64,000 bases of DNA from Streptomyces sp. WAC05374 (GCF_004353505.1 NZ_SMNQ01000007.1:124001-188000), one strand, 5' to 3'; positions 53,895-62,990 are shown, numbered from the stretch's first letter. The notes: generated by a model not told the origin, from the letters alone. Numbers and translations are program-made.

Positions 53895-56800
53895 ATGCCT
53901 CAGATCGGCAGCGATTCATCGACCCTGTCAGCGGGGCTGTACGAGCAGCTCATCACCATGCGCCTCGAGCAGCGACTGGCGGAGATCGCCGATCAGGGGT
54001 GGCATCAGATCAGCGACACCATTGGGCCGGAGTCCGTTCCTCACGTCCTCGCCCGCCATGTCGCTGAGACGGTTCGCCGCGTACTGCACGGACTACCGGC
54101 CGAAGAGCGGGTCCACGCCGCGAACCACATCTTGGAGTCCATCAGCACGCTGGCGGGCGCCCGAGAGTGGGTGGAGCTCGTGGCTGAGGGTCCGCGCGAG
54201 CTGCTCGCTCTGGCCCGCCAGGAAGCCCCGGGTGTCTACGCCATCCGACCGGCAACGCCCCTTTCGGATACCGCGCTCATCACCAACTCCCCAGAAGACC
54301 CGAGCCTCGGCTTCGAACTGCGCACCGAGATCGCCACCGCGGACCGTGTCGACCTCCTGTGCGCCTTCGTGAAGTGGCATGGGCTGCGCATCATCGAACA
54401 GTCCTTGCAGGCGGCCCGCGAGCGCGGAGTGCCCATACGCGTCATCACGACCACCTACATCGGAGCTACGGAACGTCGCGCCCTTGACCGTCTGGTGGAG
54501 GAGTTCCACGCCGAGGTCAAGGTCAACTACGAGACGCGGTCCACTCGCCTCCACGCCAAGGCATGGCTCTTCCGGCGCAACACCGGATACGACACCGCGT
54601 ACGTCGGCAGCTCGAACCTCTCCAAGGCGGCGCTGCTAGACGGCCTCGAGTGGAACGTCCGCCTGTCGTCCGTCGCTACGCCCGATGTCCTCCGGAAGTT
54701 CGAGGGCACCTTCGACGCCTACTGGAGCGACCCCTCCTTCGAGACGTACGACCCGAAGCGCGACGGGAGCCGCCTCGATGAGGCACTCACCATCGCTGGT
54801 GGTACCTCAGCGAGCTCCTCCACTCGCATCACGCTGTCCGGTCTGGAGGTACGTCCCTACCCGCACCAGCGCGACATGCTGGAACGCCTGGAAGTGGAGC
54901 GAGCGGTTCACGACTGCCACCGCAACCTCCTCGTGGCCGCGACCGGTACCGGCAAGACCGTGATGGCGGCGCTGGACTACAAGCAGTTGCGCAAGCGGTA
55001 CGGGCGCGATCTGCGACTGCTGTTCGTAGCCCACCGCCGGGAGATCTTGCAGCAGTCGATGCGGACCTACCAGGACGTCCTGACCGATGCGAACTTTGGG
55101 GAACACCTCCACAGCGGCGAGATCCCGGAGCGCTGGACTCATGTGTTCGCCAGCGTGCAGTCTCTGAACGATCGCGCGCTGGAACGGTTGGCGCCGGACC
55201 ACTTTGACGTGATCGTCATCGACGAATTCCACCACGGCACGTCGCCGACGTACCGGAAGATCCTGGACCACTTCACCCCCGTCGAGTTGCTCGGGCTGAC
55301 GGCCACACCCGAGCGGATGGACGGCAAGAACATCCAGGATGAGTTCTTCAAGGGCCGGATCGCGGCCGAGATGCGCCTGTGGGAGGCCTTGGAGAACGAC
55401 CTGCTCAGCCCCTTCCACTACTTCGGCATCAGCGACAACACCGATCTCAGCGCCGTGCAGTGGAAGCGTGGCGGGTACGACGCAACGGACCTCGGCAATG
55501 TGCTGACCGGTAACGATGCCCGCGCGCGACTGGTCGTGAAGTCAGTGAAGGACAAGGTCGCCGATCCCTCCACGATGCGCGCGCTGGGCTTCTGTGTGAC
55601 GGTGGCCCACGCTCACTTCATGGCGGAGTTCTTCCGCACTGCTGGCCTGAACGCCGTAGCGCTGTCCGGCGAGACGCCTCCCGAACAGCGCAAGCAGGCC
55701 CTGGCCGACCTCAAGGCCGGCAAACTTCAGGTGATCTTCTCGGTCGACCTCTTCAATGAAGGGCTCGACATTCCTGACGTCGACACCTTGCTCCTCCTCC
55801 GGCCAACGTCCAGCGCCACCGTCTTCCTCCAGCAGCTTGGGCGCGGATTGCGCCGTAGCGAGAACAAGGCGGTGCTGACGGTCCTGGACTTCATTGGACA
55901 GCACCGCAAAGAATTCCGCTTCGAAAACCAGTTCCGCGCGCTGACCAACCTCACCCGCAAGCGGCTCCTGACCAACATCGAGCACGACTTCCCCCAGTTG
56001 CCGTCCGGCTGCCAGATCATCCTGGAGGAGAAGGCCAAGAAAACGATCATCGCGAACATCAAGGACCAGATCAGCGTCAACGTCAACGTGCTCGCGAAGG
56101 AGGTGGCGGACTACGCCCTGCCACGACTCAGCCAGTACCTCTCGGAGAGCGGCCGTGAATTGAAGGAGCTCTACCGGGGTAACGGCAACTCCTGGACCGG
56201 CCTGCTCCGCAGGGCCGGGCTACTGACATCGGACGCGCCCGACGGTGAAGTCGCGTTGATGAAGCGCCTCCCGTCGTTCCTGCACGTCGACGACCCACTG
56301 CGCGTCGCCGCCTACACCCGTCTCCTCGCAAACGACGCCCCTGTGTACGACGACCTCGACGCACAGAGTCAGGCGTACGCCCGCATGCTCTTCTTCCAGC
56401 TCTGGCCGCTGGGCGGCGTCACCCGCAAGGGCTTCACCACGTATGACGAGGGCTTCGCCACCCTGCGCGACCAACCCGCTTTCCGCGACGAATTGCGCCA
56501 GATCCTGGCGTACAACCTGGCCCACACGGAGCACGTACCGATCCCCTTGACGGGCGACCACGCCGATCTCCCCCTGACCGTGCACGCCTCGTATAGCCGC
56601 GAGGAGATTCTTCCGGCCCTCGGCCAGTCCTTCATCGGCGGCTTCATGCCGGCTGACTTCCGCGAGGGCGTTAGGTGGTGTGACTCCATCAAGACGGACG
56701 CCCTCCTGATCACCCTCGAAAAGGATGAGAAGGACTTCTCCCCGCAGACGCGCTATCACGACTACGCCTTGAGTGAGACCCTCTTCCACTGGGAGTCCCA

Positions 56801-57047
56801 GAACCAGACATCCGAGACGTCACCCACCGGTTTGCGCTACCAGCGGCACGTCAAGGAAGGCAGCCACGTCCTGCTCTTCGTCCGCCGGTACAAGAACACG
56901 GACATAGGCGGAGCCCAGCCGTGGATGCTGCTCGGACCGGCGTCCTACGTGGAGCACAAGGGCAGCAAGCCCATGGCCATCACCTGGCAGCTTGACCACG
57001 AACTCCCCGCCGACGTCTACACGTACTCGGCGATCGCTGCCGGCTAG
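53895..57047 (+). CDS. PLD-nuclease / DEAD-box helicase / DUF3427 defence-type protein
   Basis: A 1050-aa multidomain protein. A phospholipase-D-like nuclease domain (about residues 130-290) has RLHAKAWLF with His220 and Lys222 and GSSNLSKAAL. A superfamily II helicase follows (about 310-720), with Walker A ATGTGKT (Lys354), DEFHHG and QLGRGLRR. The C-terminal 350 residues match DUF3427. ATG 53895 has AGGAG 7 bases upstream. This architecture is known from defence islands and is thought to act on invading or modified DNA. The divergent MrcB-like nuclease suggests a two-gene system. The convergent HATPase gene shares its CTAG stop. Confidence 0.88.
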   Translation: MPQIGSDSSTLSAGLYEQLITMRLEQRLAEIADQGWHQISDTIGPESVPHVLARHVAETVRRVLHGLPAEERVHAANHILESISTLAGAREWVELVAEGPRELLALARQEAPGVYAIRPATPLSDTALITNSPEDPSLGFELRTEIATADRVDLLCAFVKWHGLRIIEQSLQAARERGVPIRVITTTYIGATERRALDRLVEEFHAEVKVNYETRSTRLHAKAWLFRRNTGYDTAYVGSSNLSKAALLDGLEWNVRLSSVATPDVLRKFEGTFDAYWSDPSFETYDPKRDGSRLDEALTIAGGTSASSSTRITLSGLEVRPYPHQRDMLERLEVERAVHDCHRNLLVAATGTGKTVMAALDYKQLRKRYGRDLRLLFVAHRREILQQSMRTYQDVLTDANFGEHLHSGEIPERWTHVFASVQSLNDRALERLAPDHFDVIVIDEFHHGTSPTYRKILDHFTPVELLGLTATPERMDGKNIQDEFFKGRIAAEMRLWEALENDLLSPFHYFGISDNTDLSAVQWKRGGYDATDLGNVLTGNDARARLVVKSVKDKVADPSTMRALGFCVTVAHAHFMAEFFRTAGLNAVALSGETPPEQRKQALADLKAGKLQVIFSVDLFNEGLDIPDVDTLLLLRPTSSATVFLQQLGRGLRRSENKAVLTVLDFIGQHRKEFRFENQFRALTNLTRKRLLTNIEHDFPQLPSGCQIILEEKAKKTIIANIKDQISVNVNVLAKEVADYALPRLSQYLSESGRELKELYRGNGNSWTGLLRRAGLLTSDAPDGEVALMKRLPSFLHVDDPLRVAAYTRLLANDAPVYDDLDAQSQAYARMLFFQLWPLGGVTRKGFTTYDEGFATLRDQPAFRDELRQILAYNLAHTEHVPIPLTGDHADLPLTVHASYSREEILPALGQSFIGGFMPADFREGVRWCDSIKTDALLITLEKDEKDFSPQTRYHDYALSETLFHWESQNQTSETSPTGLRYQRHVKEGSHVLLFVRRYKNTDIGGAQPWMLLGPASYVEHKGSKPMAITWQLDHELPADVYTYSAIAAG

Positions 57048-57691
57048 GCCGACACCTCGGCCTCGAAGTGCATCTGCGCCCGGTCCAGCGTCTCGTCCGG
57101 ATCGCGACCGTGGGCGCGTAGCCAGTGGAGGAGGTCAGCGATCACATGAATCGCGGCCTCCTCCGCTAGGGCCACACTGACCAGGCTCGGCGCTGACGGG
57201 CGCGGCGTCCTGGCCGCGCCGTAGAGAGTGAGCAACGCTTCGGCCCGCGTCACCCTCGCCCCGCCGCCGTGTCCGTCGGGGGCAATGAGGTCCGTTGCGA
57301 TCTCGCACCAGGTCACCTTCCGGTCGGTGAGGAGTTGGACACCCCACCGCTCGGCGACCGCGTTGACGAGAGCCATTCCCCGGCCAGTCTCGGCCTCTGC
57401 GTCGACCTGGCAGAGGGTCGGCAAGGCTCTGGTGTCGGGGTCGTGCACCTCAATGCGGAGGTACGTCCCACTCATGGAGACGGCGAGCGTTGTGGGGGTG
57501 CCGACACCCACATGCGTGGTGACGTTGGCGATGAGCTCGCTCGCGCAAAGTTGAGCGGCTTCCACCACCTCGCACAGTCCCCATAGTCGCAGATGGGTTC
57601 GGATCACGTTCCGGACCCCCGCGATCTCTCGCGGGTCCGCCAGGAACGGGAGCTCCCAGGGCTTTCTCGACATGCAGGCTTCGTAGATCAT
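57044..57691 (-). CDS. HATPase_c ATP-binding regulator (anti-sigma-kinase-like)
   Basis: A 215-aa cytoplasmic protein. The GHKL ATPase domain (about residues 25-140) has the N box ELIANVTTHVG, DPDT (G1) and GRGMALVNAVAERWG (G2). The C-terminal 70 residues are helical and not typical. In Streptomyces such proteins sit beside XRE-DUF5753 and DUF397 genes in regulatory triads (the whiJ/abaA type). ATG 57691 has AAAGGGG upstream; an ATG at 57673 is possible. It is divergent from the XRE gene (177 bp) and shares its stop region with the DUF3427 gene end. The partner protein is unknown. Confidence 0.85.
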   Translation of the reverse strand: MIYEACMSRKPWELPFLADPREIAGVRNVIRTHLRLWGLCEVVEAAQLCASELIANVTTHVGVGTPTTLAVSMSGTYLRIEVHDPDTRALPTLCQVDAEAETGRGMALVNAVAERWGVQLLTDRKVTWCEIATDLIAPDGHGGGARVTRAEALLTLYGAARTPRPSAPSLVSVALAEEAAIHVIADLLHWLRAHGRDPDETLDRAQMHFEAEVSA

Positions 57692-57812
57692 GTCCGTCCC
57701 CTTTCACTGTGCGTCTCCGCGTTCCCAGGCAGAGCGTCACGGTTCTCAGCATGGGGCTTGACTCATCCCGATATGCAATGTGCACGGAGGGATTACCACC
57801 ATTGAGTGATTG

Positions 57813-57822
57813 GCACCGGTGC
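57813..57822. promoter_or_regulatory. 10-bp palindrome in the HATPase/XRE divergent promoter
   Basis: GCACCGGTGC is a perfect palindrome 46 bp upstream of the XRE start codon and 121 bp upstream of the HATPase start. It may be bound by the XRE protein. Confidence 0.4.
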
Positions 57823-57868
57823 GGTGTGAGCGGAGACTGAACGCCTCACAAGGAGAAGAGGGGTTGAG

Positions 57869-58717
57869 ATGGCAGGGTCACCAACAGCCCGACGCCGCCG
57901 CCTGTCCATCGAACTGAAGAAGCTGCGCGAGAGCCATGGGTACACCTGCGCGCAGGTGGGCGAAGCACTGGACTGGAGTGGCTCCAAGGTCAACCGCATG
58001 GAGACGGGCAACGGGCGAGTACAGCCCTCGGACGTCGACGCGCTGTGCCGGTTCTACGCGACCAACGACGAGCTGCGCGAGTTTCTCAAGTCACTAGCTC
58101 GCCAAGCAAAGACGCGAGGATGGTGGCAAGCACACGGCAGTGGAGTGCCCGCCTGGTTCTCCATCTATATCGGCCTGGAACAGGACATCTCCACATTCCG
58201 CCAGTACCAGTGTGAGTTCGTGCCTGGTCTCATGCAGACGTCCGCCTACGCCGCTGAGCTGCACCGTGCGACGAACCAGCTTTCGCCCGAGGATGTCGAG
58301 CGCGCGGTGCGGGTGCGCATGGAACGCCAGGCGATGCTCGCCCGCCCCGATGCTCCTGACACGTGGTTCATCGTGCACGAAAGCGCCTTGCGCAACGTGA
58401 TCGGGGACACCACGTTGATGCGTGAGCAGTTGGAACGCATCCTCGAATCGATGGAGCTGCCGCGCGTGACGCTCCAAGTGCTGGCCTTCGACAGCGGTTC
58501 CTACCCCGCGACAGGGCCCTTCACCCTGCTGGGCTTCCCCGATCCGGAAGACCCCGACATTGTGTATCGGGACGGCATCACCGATGCCACCTACCTGGAG
58601 GGCGCGAGCGACGTGCGCGAGTACGCCAGAGCCTTCGACATGCTGAGGGCCGCCGCGGCGAGCCCTCAACGTTCCGTCCAGGTGATCAGGTCCGTACTGA
58701 AGGATTACGCGAGATGA
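57869..58717 (+). CDS. XRE-family DNA-binding regulator with DUF5753 domain
   Basis: A 282-aa regulator of the WhiJ type. The N-terminal XRE helix-turn-helix (about residues 10-70) has LRESHGYTCAQVGEALDWS and KVNRMETG. The C-terminal DUF5753 region has YQCEFVPGLMQTSAYA and VLAFDSGSYPATGPFTLLGF. ATG 57869 is preceded by AGGAG. Its stop overlaps the DUF397 start by ATGA. WhiJ-like proteins repress development genes and are countered by their small DUF397 partner, so this gene and the next are likely an antagonistic pair. Confidence 0.9.
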   Translation: MAGSPTARRRRLSIELKKLRESHGYTCAQVGEALDWSGSKVNRMETGNGRVQPSDVDALCRFYATNDELREFLKSLARQAKTRGWWQAHGSGVPAWFSIYIGLEQDISTFRQYQCEFVPGLMQTSAYAAELHRATNQLSPEDVERAVRVRMERQAMLARPDAPDTWFIVHESALRNVIGDTTLMREQLERILESMELPRVTLQVLAFDSGSYPATGPFTLLGFPDPEDPDIVYRDGITDATYLEGASDVREYARAFDMLRAAAASPQRSVQVIRSVLKDYAR

Positions 58718-58935
58718 CGCACCCATCCGACATAGGTTCAACCCCTCTTGTGTGGTTCACGTCCTCGTACAGCAATGGCTCCGGCGGAGAATGCGTGGAA
58801 TGCGCGCGCACCGGTGCGGGGATGCTCGTGCGGGACTCCAAGCGGGACGGCGGGGCTGCCGTGGCGGTGTCCGCGGAGGCGTGGTCGGTCTTCGTCGGGT
58901 GGGCTCACGCAAGGCAACGCTCCACCGCCTCCTGA
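58714..58935 (+). CDS. DUF397 small regulatory partner protein
   Basis: A 73-aa DUF397 protein with the family core WFTSSYSNGSGGECVECAR and VRDSK. ATG 58714 overlaps the XRE stop by ATGA. DUF397 proteins bind WhiJ/Scr1-type regulators and block DNA binding. The C terminus (GWAHARQRSTAS) lacks the usual final FLxxVK-type end, so it may be slightly altered. Confidence 0.85.
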   Translation: MTHPSDIGSTPLVWFTSSYSNGSGGECVECARTGAGMLVRDSKRDGGAAVAVSAEAWSVFVGWAHARQRSTAS

Positions 58936-58988
58936 ACGTCGGCCGTCACCAGATTCGGGCCGATAAGCGGCAGGTGTGCTCGGAGGGC

Positions 58989-59591
58989 TCACGGCCCGGT
59001 CGCTCCCCGGAGGACCTCCATCACCCAGGGGTTGTGCGGGAGTTGGGCGGACCGGGCCTCGGTCATGAGGTCGGCGCGGTGGCACAGGCCACGGTCGGCG
59101 AGTTCCGTGAGCAGCGCGGTGACGGCGTGCTCCGATTCGAGGTACGGGAGCGCGTCCAGGACGGCTCGCGGCAGGGGTGCGCAAGCCAGGCCGGCGACCG
59201 GGACGCGGCGTGCGGGACGGATGGTGGGGCGTACGCGGACGTAGGCGTGGCCGCGGGGGGCGGCGCGGTGGGTGACGAGGACGTCGACCTTGGGGGCCGG
59301 TACGGACGTCACGCCGTACAGGGTGAGGGCGGCCAGGCCGGTGAGCAGGGCGTCGGGGCCGGCGTACAGGAGGGCGCCGCGCAGGCGCTGCTGCGGGGTG
59401 GGCGCGGTGGTCTGGAGCGTGATCACGCGGGGCAGCAGGCGGCGCCAGGGGCCGGGCGGGCGACAGAGCGCGGCGACGGCGGAGGAGGCGCAGCCCAGGT
59501 CCATGAGCTGGTGGACGGTGGCGACTCCGTCCTGGGCGACGACGAGCGGGTCGGCGGCCAGGCGGTGCGGTGGCGTGGGGCGGGTCGGCAT
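58989..59591 (-). CDS. AbiEi-antitoxin-like N-domain protein, no toxin gene nearby
   Basis: A 200-aa protein whose N half resembles AbiEi-type winged-helix domains (VAQDGVATVHQLMDLGCASS). A DNA-binding or antitoxin-like second half follows, with GALLYAGPDALLTGLAALTLYG. AbiEi-type proteins usually run to 280-320 residues with a DUF559-type nuclease or C-terminal domain; here it stops at PWVMEVLRGATGP, so it is short. There is no AbiEii-like nucleotidyltransferase beside it. It lies next to the defence-type genes and may be a remnant or a regulator. The family call is tentative. Confidence 0.6.
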   Translation of the reverse strand: MPTRPTPPHRLAADPLVVAQDGVATVHQLMDLGCASSAVAALCRPPGPWRRLLPRVITLQTTAPTPQQRLRGALLYAGPDALLTGLAALTLYGVTSVPAPKVDVLVTHRAAPRGHAYVRVRPTIRPARRVPVAGLACAPLPRAVLDALPYLESEHAVTALLTELADRGLCHRADLMTEARSAQLPHNPWVMEVLRGATGP

Positions 59592-59780
59592 GCGCGGTTG
59601 GTGCCCCTGGGGCGCCTGCGGATATCCGCCCGGCCCTGTGCCGTTACGTGATGGTGGCAGTAAGGCTCCTGCACCACCCCTGAAGGTTACTTGTTGTCAT
59701 CGTACGGTCACGGTGCGGTTGGGCCGGGTGGAGTCGGGGATCTTCGGCTCGTCGCCGGACACCGATGAACGGAGCCTCCA

Positions 59781-60248
59781 ATGCGCCGAGTTGTGCAGTA
59801 CGCCCAGGTCTTCCTCGCCGCCGCCGGGATGGTCGCCCCCACCGCGGAGCCCGCGGCGGCGAGTGCGGTGGGGTACGCGAAGGTGAGCGGGTTCTGCCAT
59901 GACTTCCGGGGTGCGGAGATCTGCGCCCCGGTCACCACCCTCGGGCACTTCATCCAGGGCAAGGGCAAGAGGATCACCCGCCAGGAGGCCTCCGTGCAGG
60001 ACGTCGCCGGTGGTGACACCGCGGGCGGCAAGTGGTGCAACTGGCGGATCGACTGGCGTTACACGGACGGCGACGGCCGCGTTTACAAAATCAGCAAGGG
60101 CCGCACCCACAACCGGTGCGACTGGCTCGGCTCCATCGGCCGTGTCGACAAGAGCAAGCGGACGTTGCAGCACTACGGCAAGGCATGCGCGGACTTCCAC
60201 GTCGGGGGCAAGAAGCGCGCCTCCCAGTGCCACTACATCACCAAGTGA
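59781..60248 (+). CDS. Small secreted six-cysteine protein of unknown function
   Basis: A 155-aa exported protein. A signal peptide covers residues 1-28 (VFLAAAGMVAPTAEPAAAS). The mature part has six cysteines (in FCHDF, ICAPV, WCNWR, RCDWL, ACADF and QCHYI), which could form three disulfides, and is basic with GKGKRIT and DKSKRT. ATG 59781 has GGAGCC upstream. I do not recognise the family; a small extracellular inhibitor or antimicrobial-type protein is possible. Two small genes follow on the same strand. Confidence 0.72.
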   Translation: MRRVVQYAQVFLAAAGMVAPTAEPAAASAVGYAKVSGFCHDFRGAEICAPVTTLGHFIQGKGKRITRQEASVQDVAGGDTAGGKWCNWRIDWRYTDGDGRVYKISKGRTHNRCDWLGSIGRVDKSKRTLQHYGKACADFHVGGKKRASQCHYITK

Positions 60249-60260
60249 GTGGAGAGTCCC

Positions 60261-60503
60261 ATGGCTGGAGGGCCGATGAACTCGTCCCAGTCCCGCACCC
60301 TGCGGTGGATGCTGATCGTCTGCCTGAGCGGCGTCGCCGCCGGGCTCGCCGTCCCCATCGCGCTCGGGCTGCTCCTGCCCGAGGAGATGTACCGGGACCT
60401 TTCCGATCAGGTGCTGTTCTGGGTCGTGGCGGCGGTCGCCGTGGCCCTCTGCGTCGCCGTCTACGTCCGCACCCGCCGCAAAAGTCCCCGTCCACCGCGT
60501 TAG
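60261..60503 (+). CDS. Small two-helix membrane protein
   Basis: An 80-aa protein with two predicted transmembrane helices (WMLIVCLSGVAAGLAVPIALGL split by a short loop and VLFWVVAAVAVALCVAVYV) and a basic end. ATG 60261 has GGAGAG upstream; ATG 60276 with GGAGGG is equally plausible. It starts 12 bp after the secreted six-cysteine protein, so the two are probably co-transcribed. Function unknown. Confidence 0.65.
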   Translation: MAGGPMNSSQSRTLRWMLIVCLSGVAAGLAVPIALGLLLPEEMYRDLSDQVLFWVVAAVAVALCVAVYVRTRRKSPRPPR

Positions 60504-60568
60504 CCTCGAGCCAAGGCATGACCGAGCGTCGTACGGGCGCACGGCCGGACGGAAGGCAGGCGGCAGAC

Positions 60569-60871
60569 ATGGCGAGGGTTCCGGCAACGGTGGTGGCGGC
60601 GAGCGGGCTCGTCGGGGGGTACGCCGTGGCGCGGTGGACGAAGAAGCGGCCGCTCGGTGGGGTGGCCCTGGCGGCGGCGGGGGCGGTGGCGGCGCGGGAG
60701 TGGCGGGAGCGCAGTGGGGGCAAGGCCGCCGCGGGGCTGACCGCGGCGTACGTGGCCGCGTTCGCGGGGTCGCATCCGCTGGCCAAGAAGGTCGGGGCGT
60801 GGCCGGCGGTGTTCTCGGTCGCCGGGGCGATGGCGGCCGCCTCGTGGGCAGTCGGCCGCAAGAGCGGTTGA
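60569..60871 (+). CDS. Small hydrophobic membrane-associated protein
   Basis: A 100-aa protein rich in Ala/Gly/Val with three short hydrophobic stretches (VVAASGLVGGYAVA, GVALAAAGAVAA and AAYVAAFAGS) and Lys/Arg between them. ATG 60569 (MARVPATVV) has GGAAGG upstream at a long gap; ATG 60518 would add 17 polar residues. It is unrecognised and follows the two small genes on the same strand. Confidence 0.6.
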   Translation: MARVPATVVAASGLVGGYAVARWTKKRPLGGVALAAAGAVAAREWRERSGGKAAAGLTAAYVAAFAGSHPLAKKVGAWPAVFSVAGAMAAASWAVGRKSG

Positions 60872-60981
60872 ACACCCGCTCGATGGCGTACGTATAAGAC
60901 AGCACCTCCCCACAGTGGCCGGGCGGGTGACCGGTCGGGCAGGGGCCGGTCCCCCGCCCGGCACGCCCCCCGGGGCGCGGG

Positions 60982-62271
60982 TCAGCCGCCCAGGGCGTGG
61001 GAGACCGTGTAGATCAGCAGGCCCGCGAGCGCGCCGACCACCGTGCCGTTGATGCGGATGAACTGGAGGTCGCGGCCGATGTGGGCCTCGATCTTCCTGG
61101 ACGTCTGGTCGGCGTCCCAGCTCGCGACCGTCTCGCTGATGAGCGAGGTGATCTCGGCGCGGTACGTCGTGACGACGTAGACCGCCGCGTCCTCGACCCA
61201 GCCTTCGACCTTCGCCCGCAGGCGGCTGTCGGTGGCGAGCCGGTTGCCGAGCGAGATCAGGGAGGCGCGGGCGCGCAGGCGGAGCTGGCTGCGCTCGTCG
61301 TCCGCCGCCGAAATGATCATGGCGCGTACGGAGGCCCAGGCCGAGGCGATGATGTCCTGGACCTCCGGCCGGGCCACCAGGTCGGACTTGAGGCGCTCCA
61401 CCCGGGCGCGGGTGTCGGTGTCGCCCTGGAGGTCGGCCGCGAAGTCGGTCAGGAACCGGTCCAGGGCGCCGCGCGCCGGGTGGGCGGGCATGTCGCGCAT
61501 CTCGGTGACGAACCGCAGCAGTTCCTTGTAGACGCGCTCGCCGACCTTGCGGTCCACGAAGCGGGGCGTCCAGCCGGGCGCGCCACCCTGGACCGCGTCC
61601 ATGATCGAGTCGGAGTGCAGGACCAGCCAGTCGTGGGCGCGGTTGCAGATCAGGTCGACCGCCCCGTGGTGCGCCCCGTCGGCGACGACCTTCTCCAGGG
61701 TCTTGCCCACACCGGGCGCGATCTCCACGGCCTCGGCCCGCCGCGTGATGGCCTCGCCGACCACCGCCTGGACGTCGGCGTCCCGCAGCACGGTCAGCGC
61801 CCCGCGCAGCGCCGTGGACAGCTCGGCCGTCACGCGGTCGGCGTGGGCGGGCTCGGCGAGCCAGGTGCCGAGGCGCCCGCCGATGCCGAGGGAGTGGAGC
61901 CGGGCGCGTACGACGGTCTCGGAGAGGAAGTTCTCGCCCACGAAGGAGCCGAGCGAGGCGCCGAGCTGGTCCTTCTTGGTCGGGATGATCGCCGTGTGCG
62001 GGATGGGCAGCCCCATGGGGCGCCGGAACAGCGCGGTCACCGCGAACCAGTCGGCCAGCGCGCCCACCATGCCGGCCTCGGCCGCGGCGGCCACGTAACC
62101 GGGCCAGCCGGTCACCCCGGAGTTGCGCGCCCAGGTCGCCAGGACGTAGATCAGGGCGACCAGGAGCAGCAGGGCGGTGGCCGTGAACTTCATCCGGCGC
62201 ACGCCCCGGCGCTTCTCCTCGTCGGCGGCCGTGTACGAGAAGGCGACCAGCGGGGTCTTCGTTCGGTTCAT
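60982..62271 (-). CDS. DUF445 membrane protein
   Basis: A 429-aa DUF445 (YjiN/YheB-like) protein. An N-terminal helix (TATALLLLVALIYVLATWA) and a second hydrophobic stretch precede the family motif LADWFAVTALFRRPMGLPIPHTAIIP and SLGSFVGENFL. A long helical middle and a C-terminal membrane helix (VGALAGLLIYTVSHAL) follow. ATG 62271 has GGAGCAGG directly upstream. The function of DUF445 is unknown; members are linked to envelope stability. Confidence 0.9.
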   Translation of the reverse strand: MNRTKTPLVAFSYTAADEEKRRGVRRMKFTATALLLLVALIYVLATWARNSGVTGWPGYVAAAAEAGMVGALADWFAVTALFRRPMGLPIPHTAIIPTKKDQLGASLGSFVGENFLSETVVRARLHSLGIGGRLGTWLAEPAHADRVTAELSTALRGALTVLRDADVQAVVGEAITRRAEAVEIAPGVGKTLEKVVADGAHHGAVDLICNRAHDWLVLHSDSIMDAVQGGAPGWTPRFVDRKVGERVYKELLRFVTEMRDMPAHPARGALDRFLTDFAADLQGDTDTRARVERLKSDLVARPEVQDIIASAWASVRAMIISAADDERSQLRLRARASLISLGNRLATDSRLRAKVEGWVEDAAVYVVTTYRAEITSLISETVASWDADQTSRKIEAHIGRDLQFIRINGTVVGALAGLLIYTVSHALGG

Positions 62272-62362
62272 CCTGCTCCACCCGTCCGCGCGCGTGCGTA
62301 CCTATGTCCCTATCTCAGGTACTCCCCAGCCGCACGGCGAGTTCCCCGCGCACCCCGGAACG

Positions 62363-62971
62363 TCACTTCCGGAGCTGCTTGCGGGCCGCCTTCCGTTCCT
62401 TGCGCCTGACGTCCACGCCGCCCATCAGCGCGAACCCGGTGATCCGCACGCGCGGCGAGCCGGGGGTGCCCTCGCCGGCGCCCCGGTCGTCGAAGCCGCC
62501 CATGAAGCCCAGGCCGGTCACCTCGACGTGCAGCTCGGGCGGGACGACGACCTGGATGCCGCCCATGACGGCGAAGCAGCGGATGACGATCTCGCGGTCC
62601 TCGAAGTCGGCGTCGCGCAGGTCGATGTCGCCGCCGCCCTGGAGCACGGCCGCCGTGAAGTTCCGCGCGACGCTCCACTTCCCGCGCCTCCCGAAGCCGC
62701 TCCAGAAGGCGAAGGCGCCCTTGGAGGTGGCGGGCCTGCCGATCCGGGCCGGCCAGGCGGGGTCACCGCTCTCCACGGGGGTCGCGGCCGCGGGCAGGTC
62801 GCGGACGAGCGGGACCAACTCGCCGTGGGTGCGGGCCTTGTAGGCGAGGTCGAGGCGCTCCTCGAACTCGGCCATGTCGAGGCGGCCCTCGGCGACCGCG
62901 TCCCGCAGCCGCTCCGCGATCCGCTCGCGGTCGGCGTCCGAGGCCCGCATCTCGGGCAGTTCGCTCGTCAT
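62363..62971 (-). CDS. DUF1707 (SHOCT-like) protein with LiaF-like C domain
   Basis: A 202-aa cytoplasmic protein. The N-terminal DUF1707 domain reads MRASDADRERIAERLRDAV with LDLAYKARTHGEL. The C half has repeated VMGGIQVVVPP and FALMGGVDVRRK segments, like the cell-wall-active antibiotic response (LiaF/YvqF) domain. ATG 62971. Such proteins interact with envelope-stress two-component systems; no such system is adjacent here. It is followed by the DUF445 gene on the same strand after a gap. Confidence 0.85.
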   Translation of the reverse strand: MTSELPEMRASDADRERIAERLRDAVAEGRLDMAEFEERLDLAYKARTHGELVPLVRDLPAAATPVESGDPAWPARIGRPATSKGAFAFWSGFGRRGKWSVARNFTAAVLQGGGDIDLRDADFEDREIVIRCFAVMGGIQVVVPPELHVEVTGLGFMGGFDDRGAGEGTPGSPRVRITGFALMGGVDVRRKERKAARKQLRK

Positions 62972-62990
62972 ACGAACAGCCTAATGCGGG

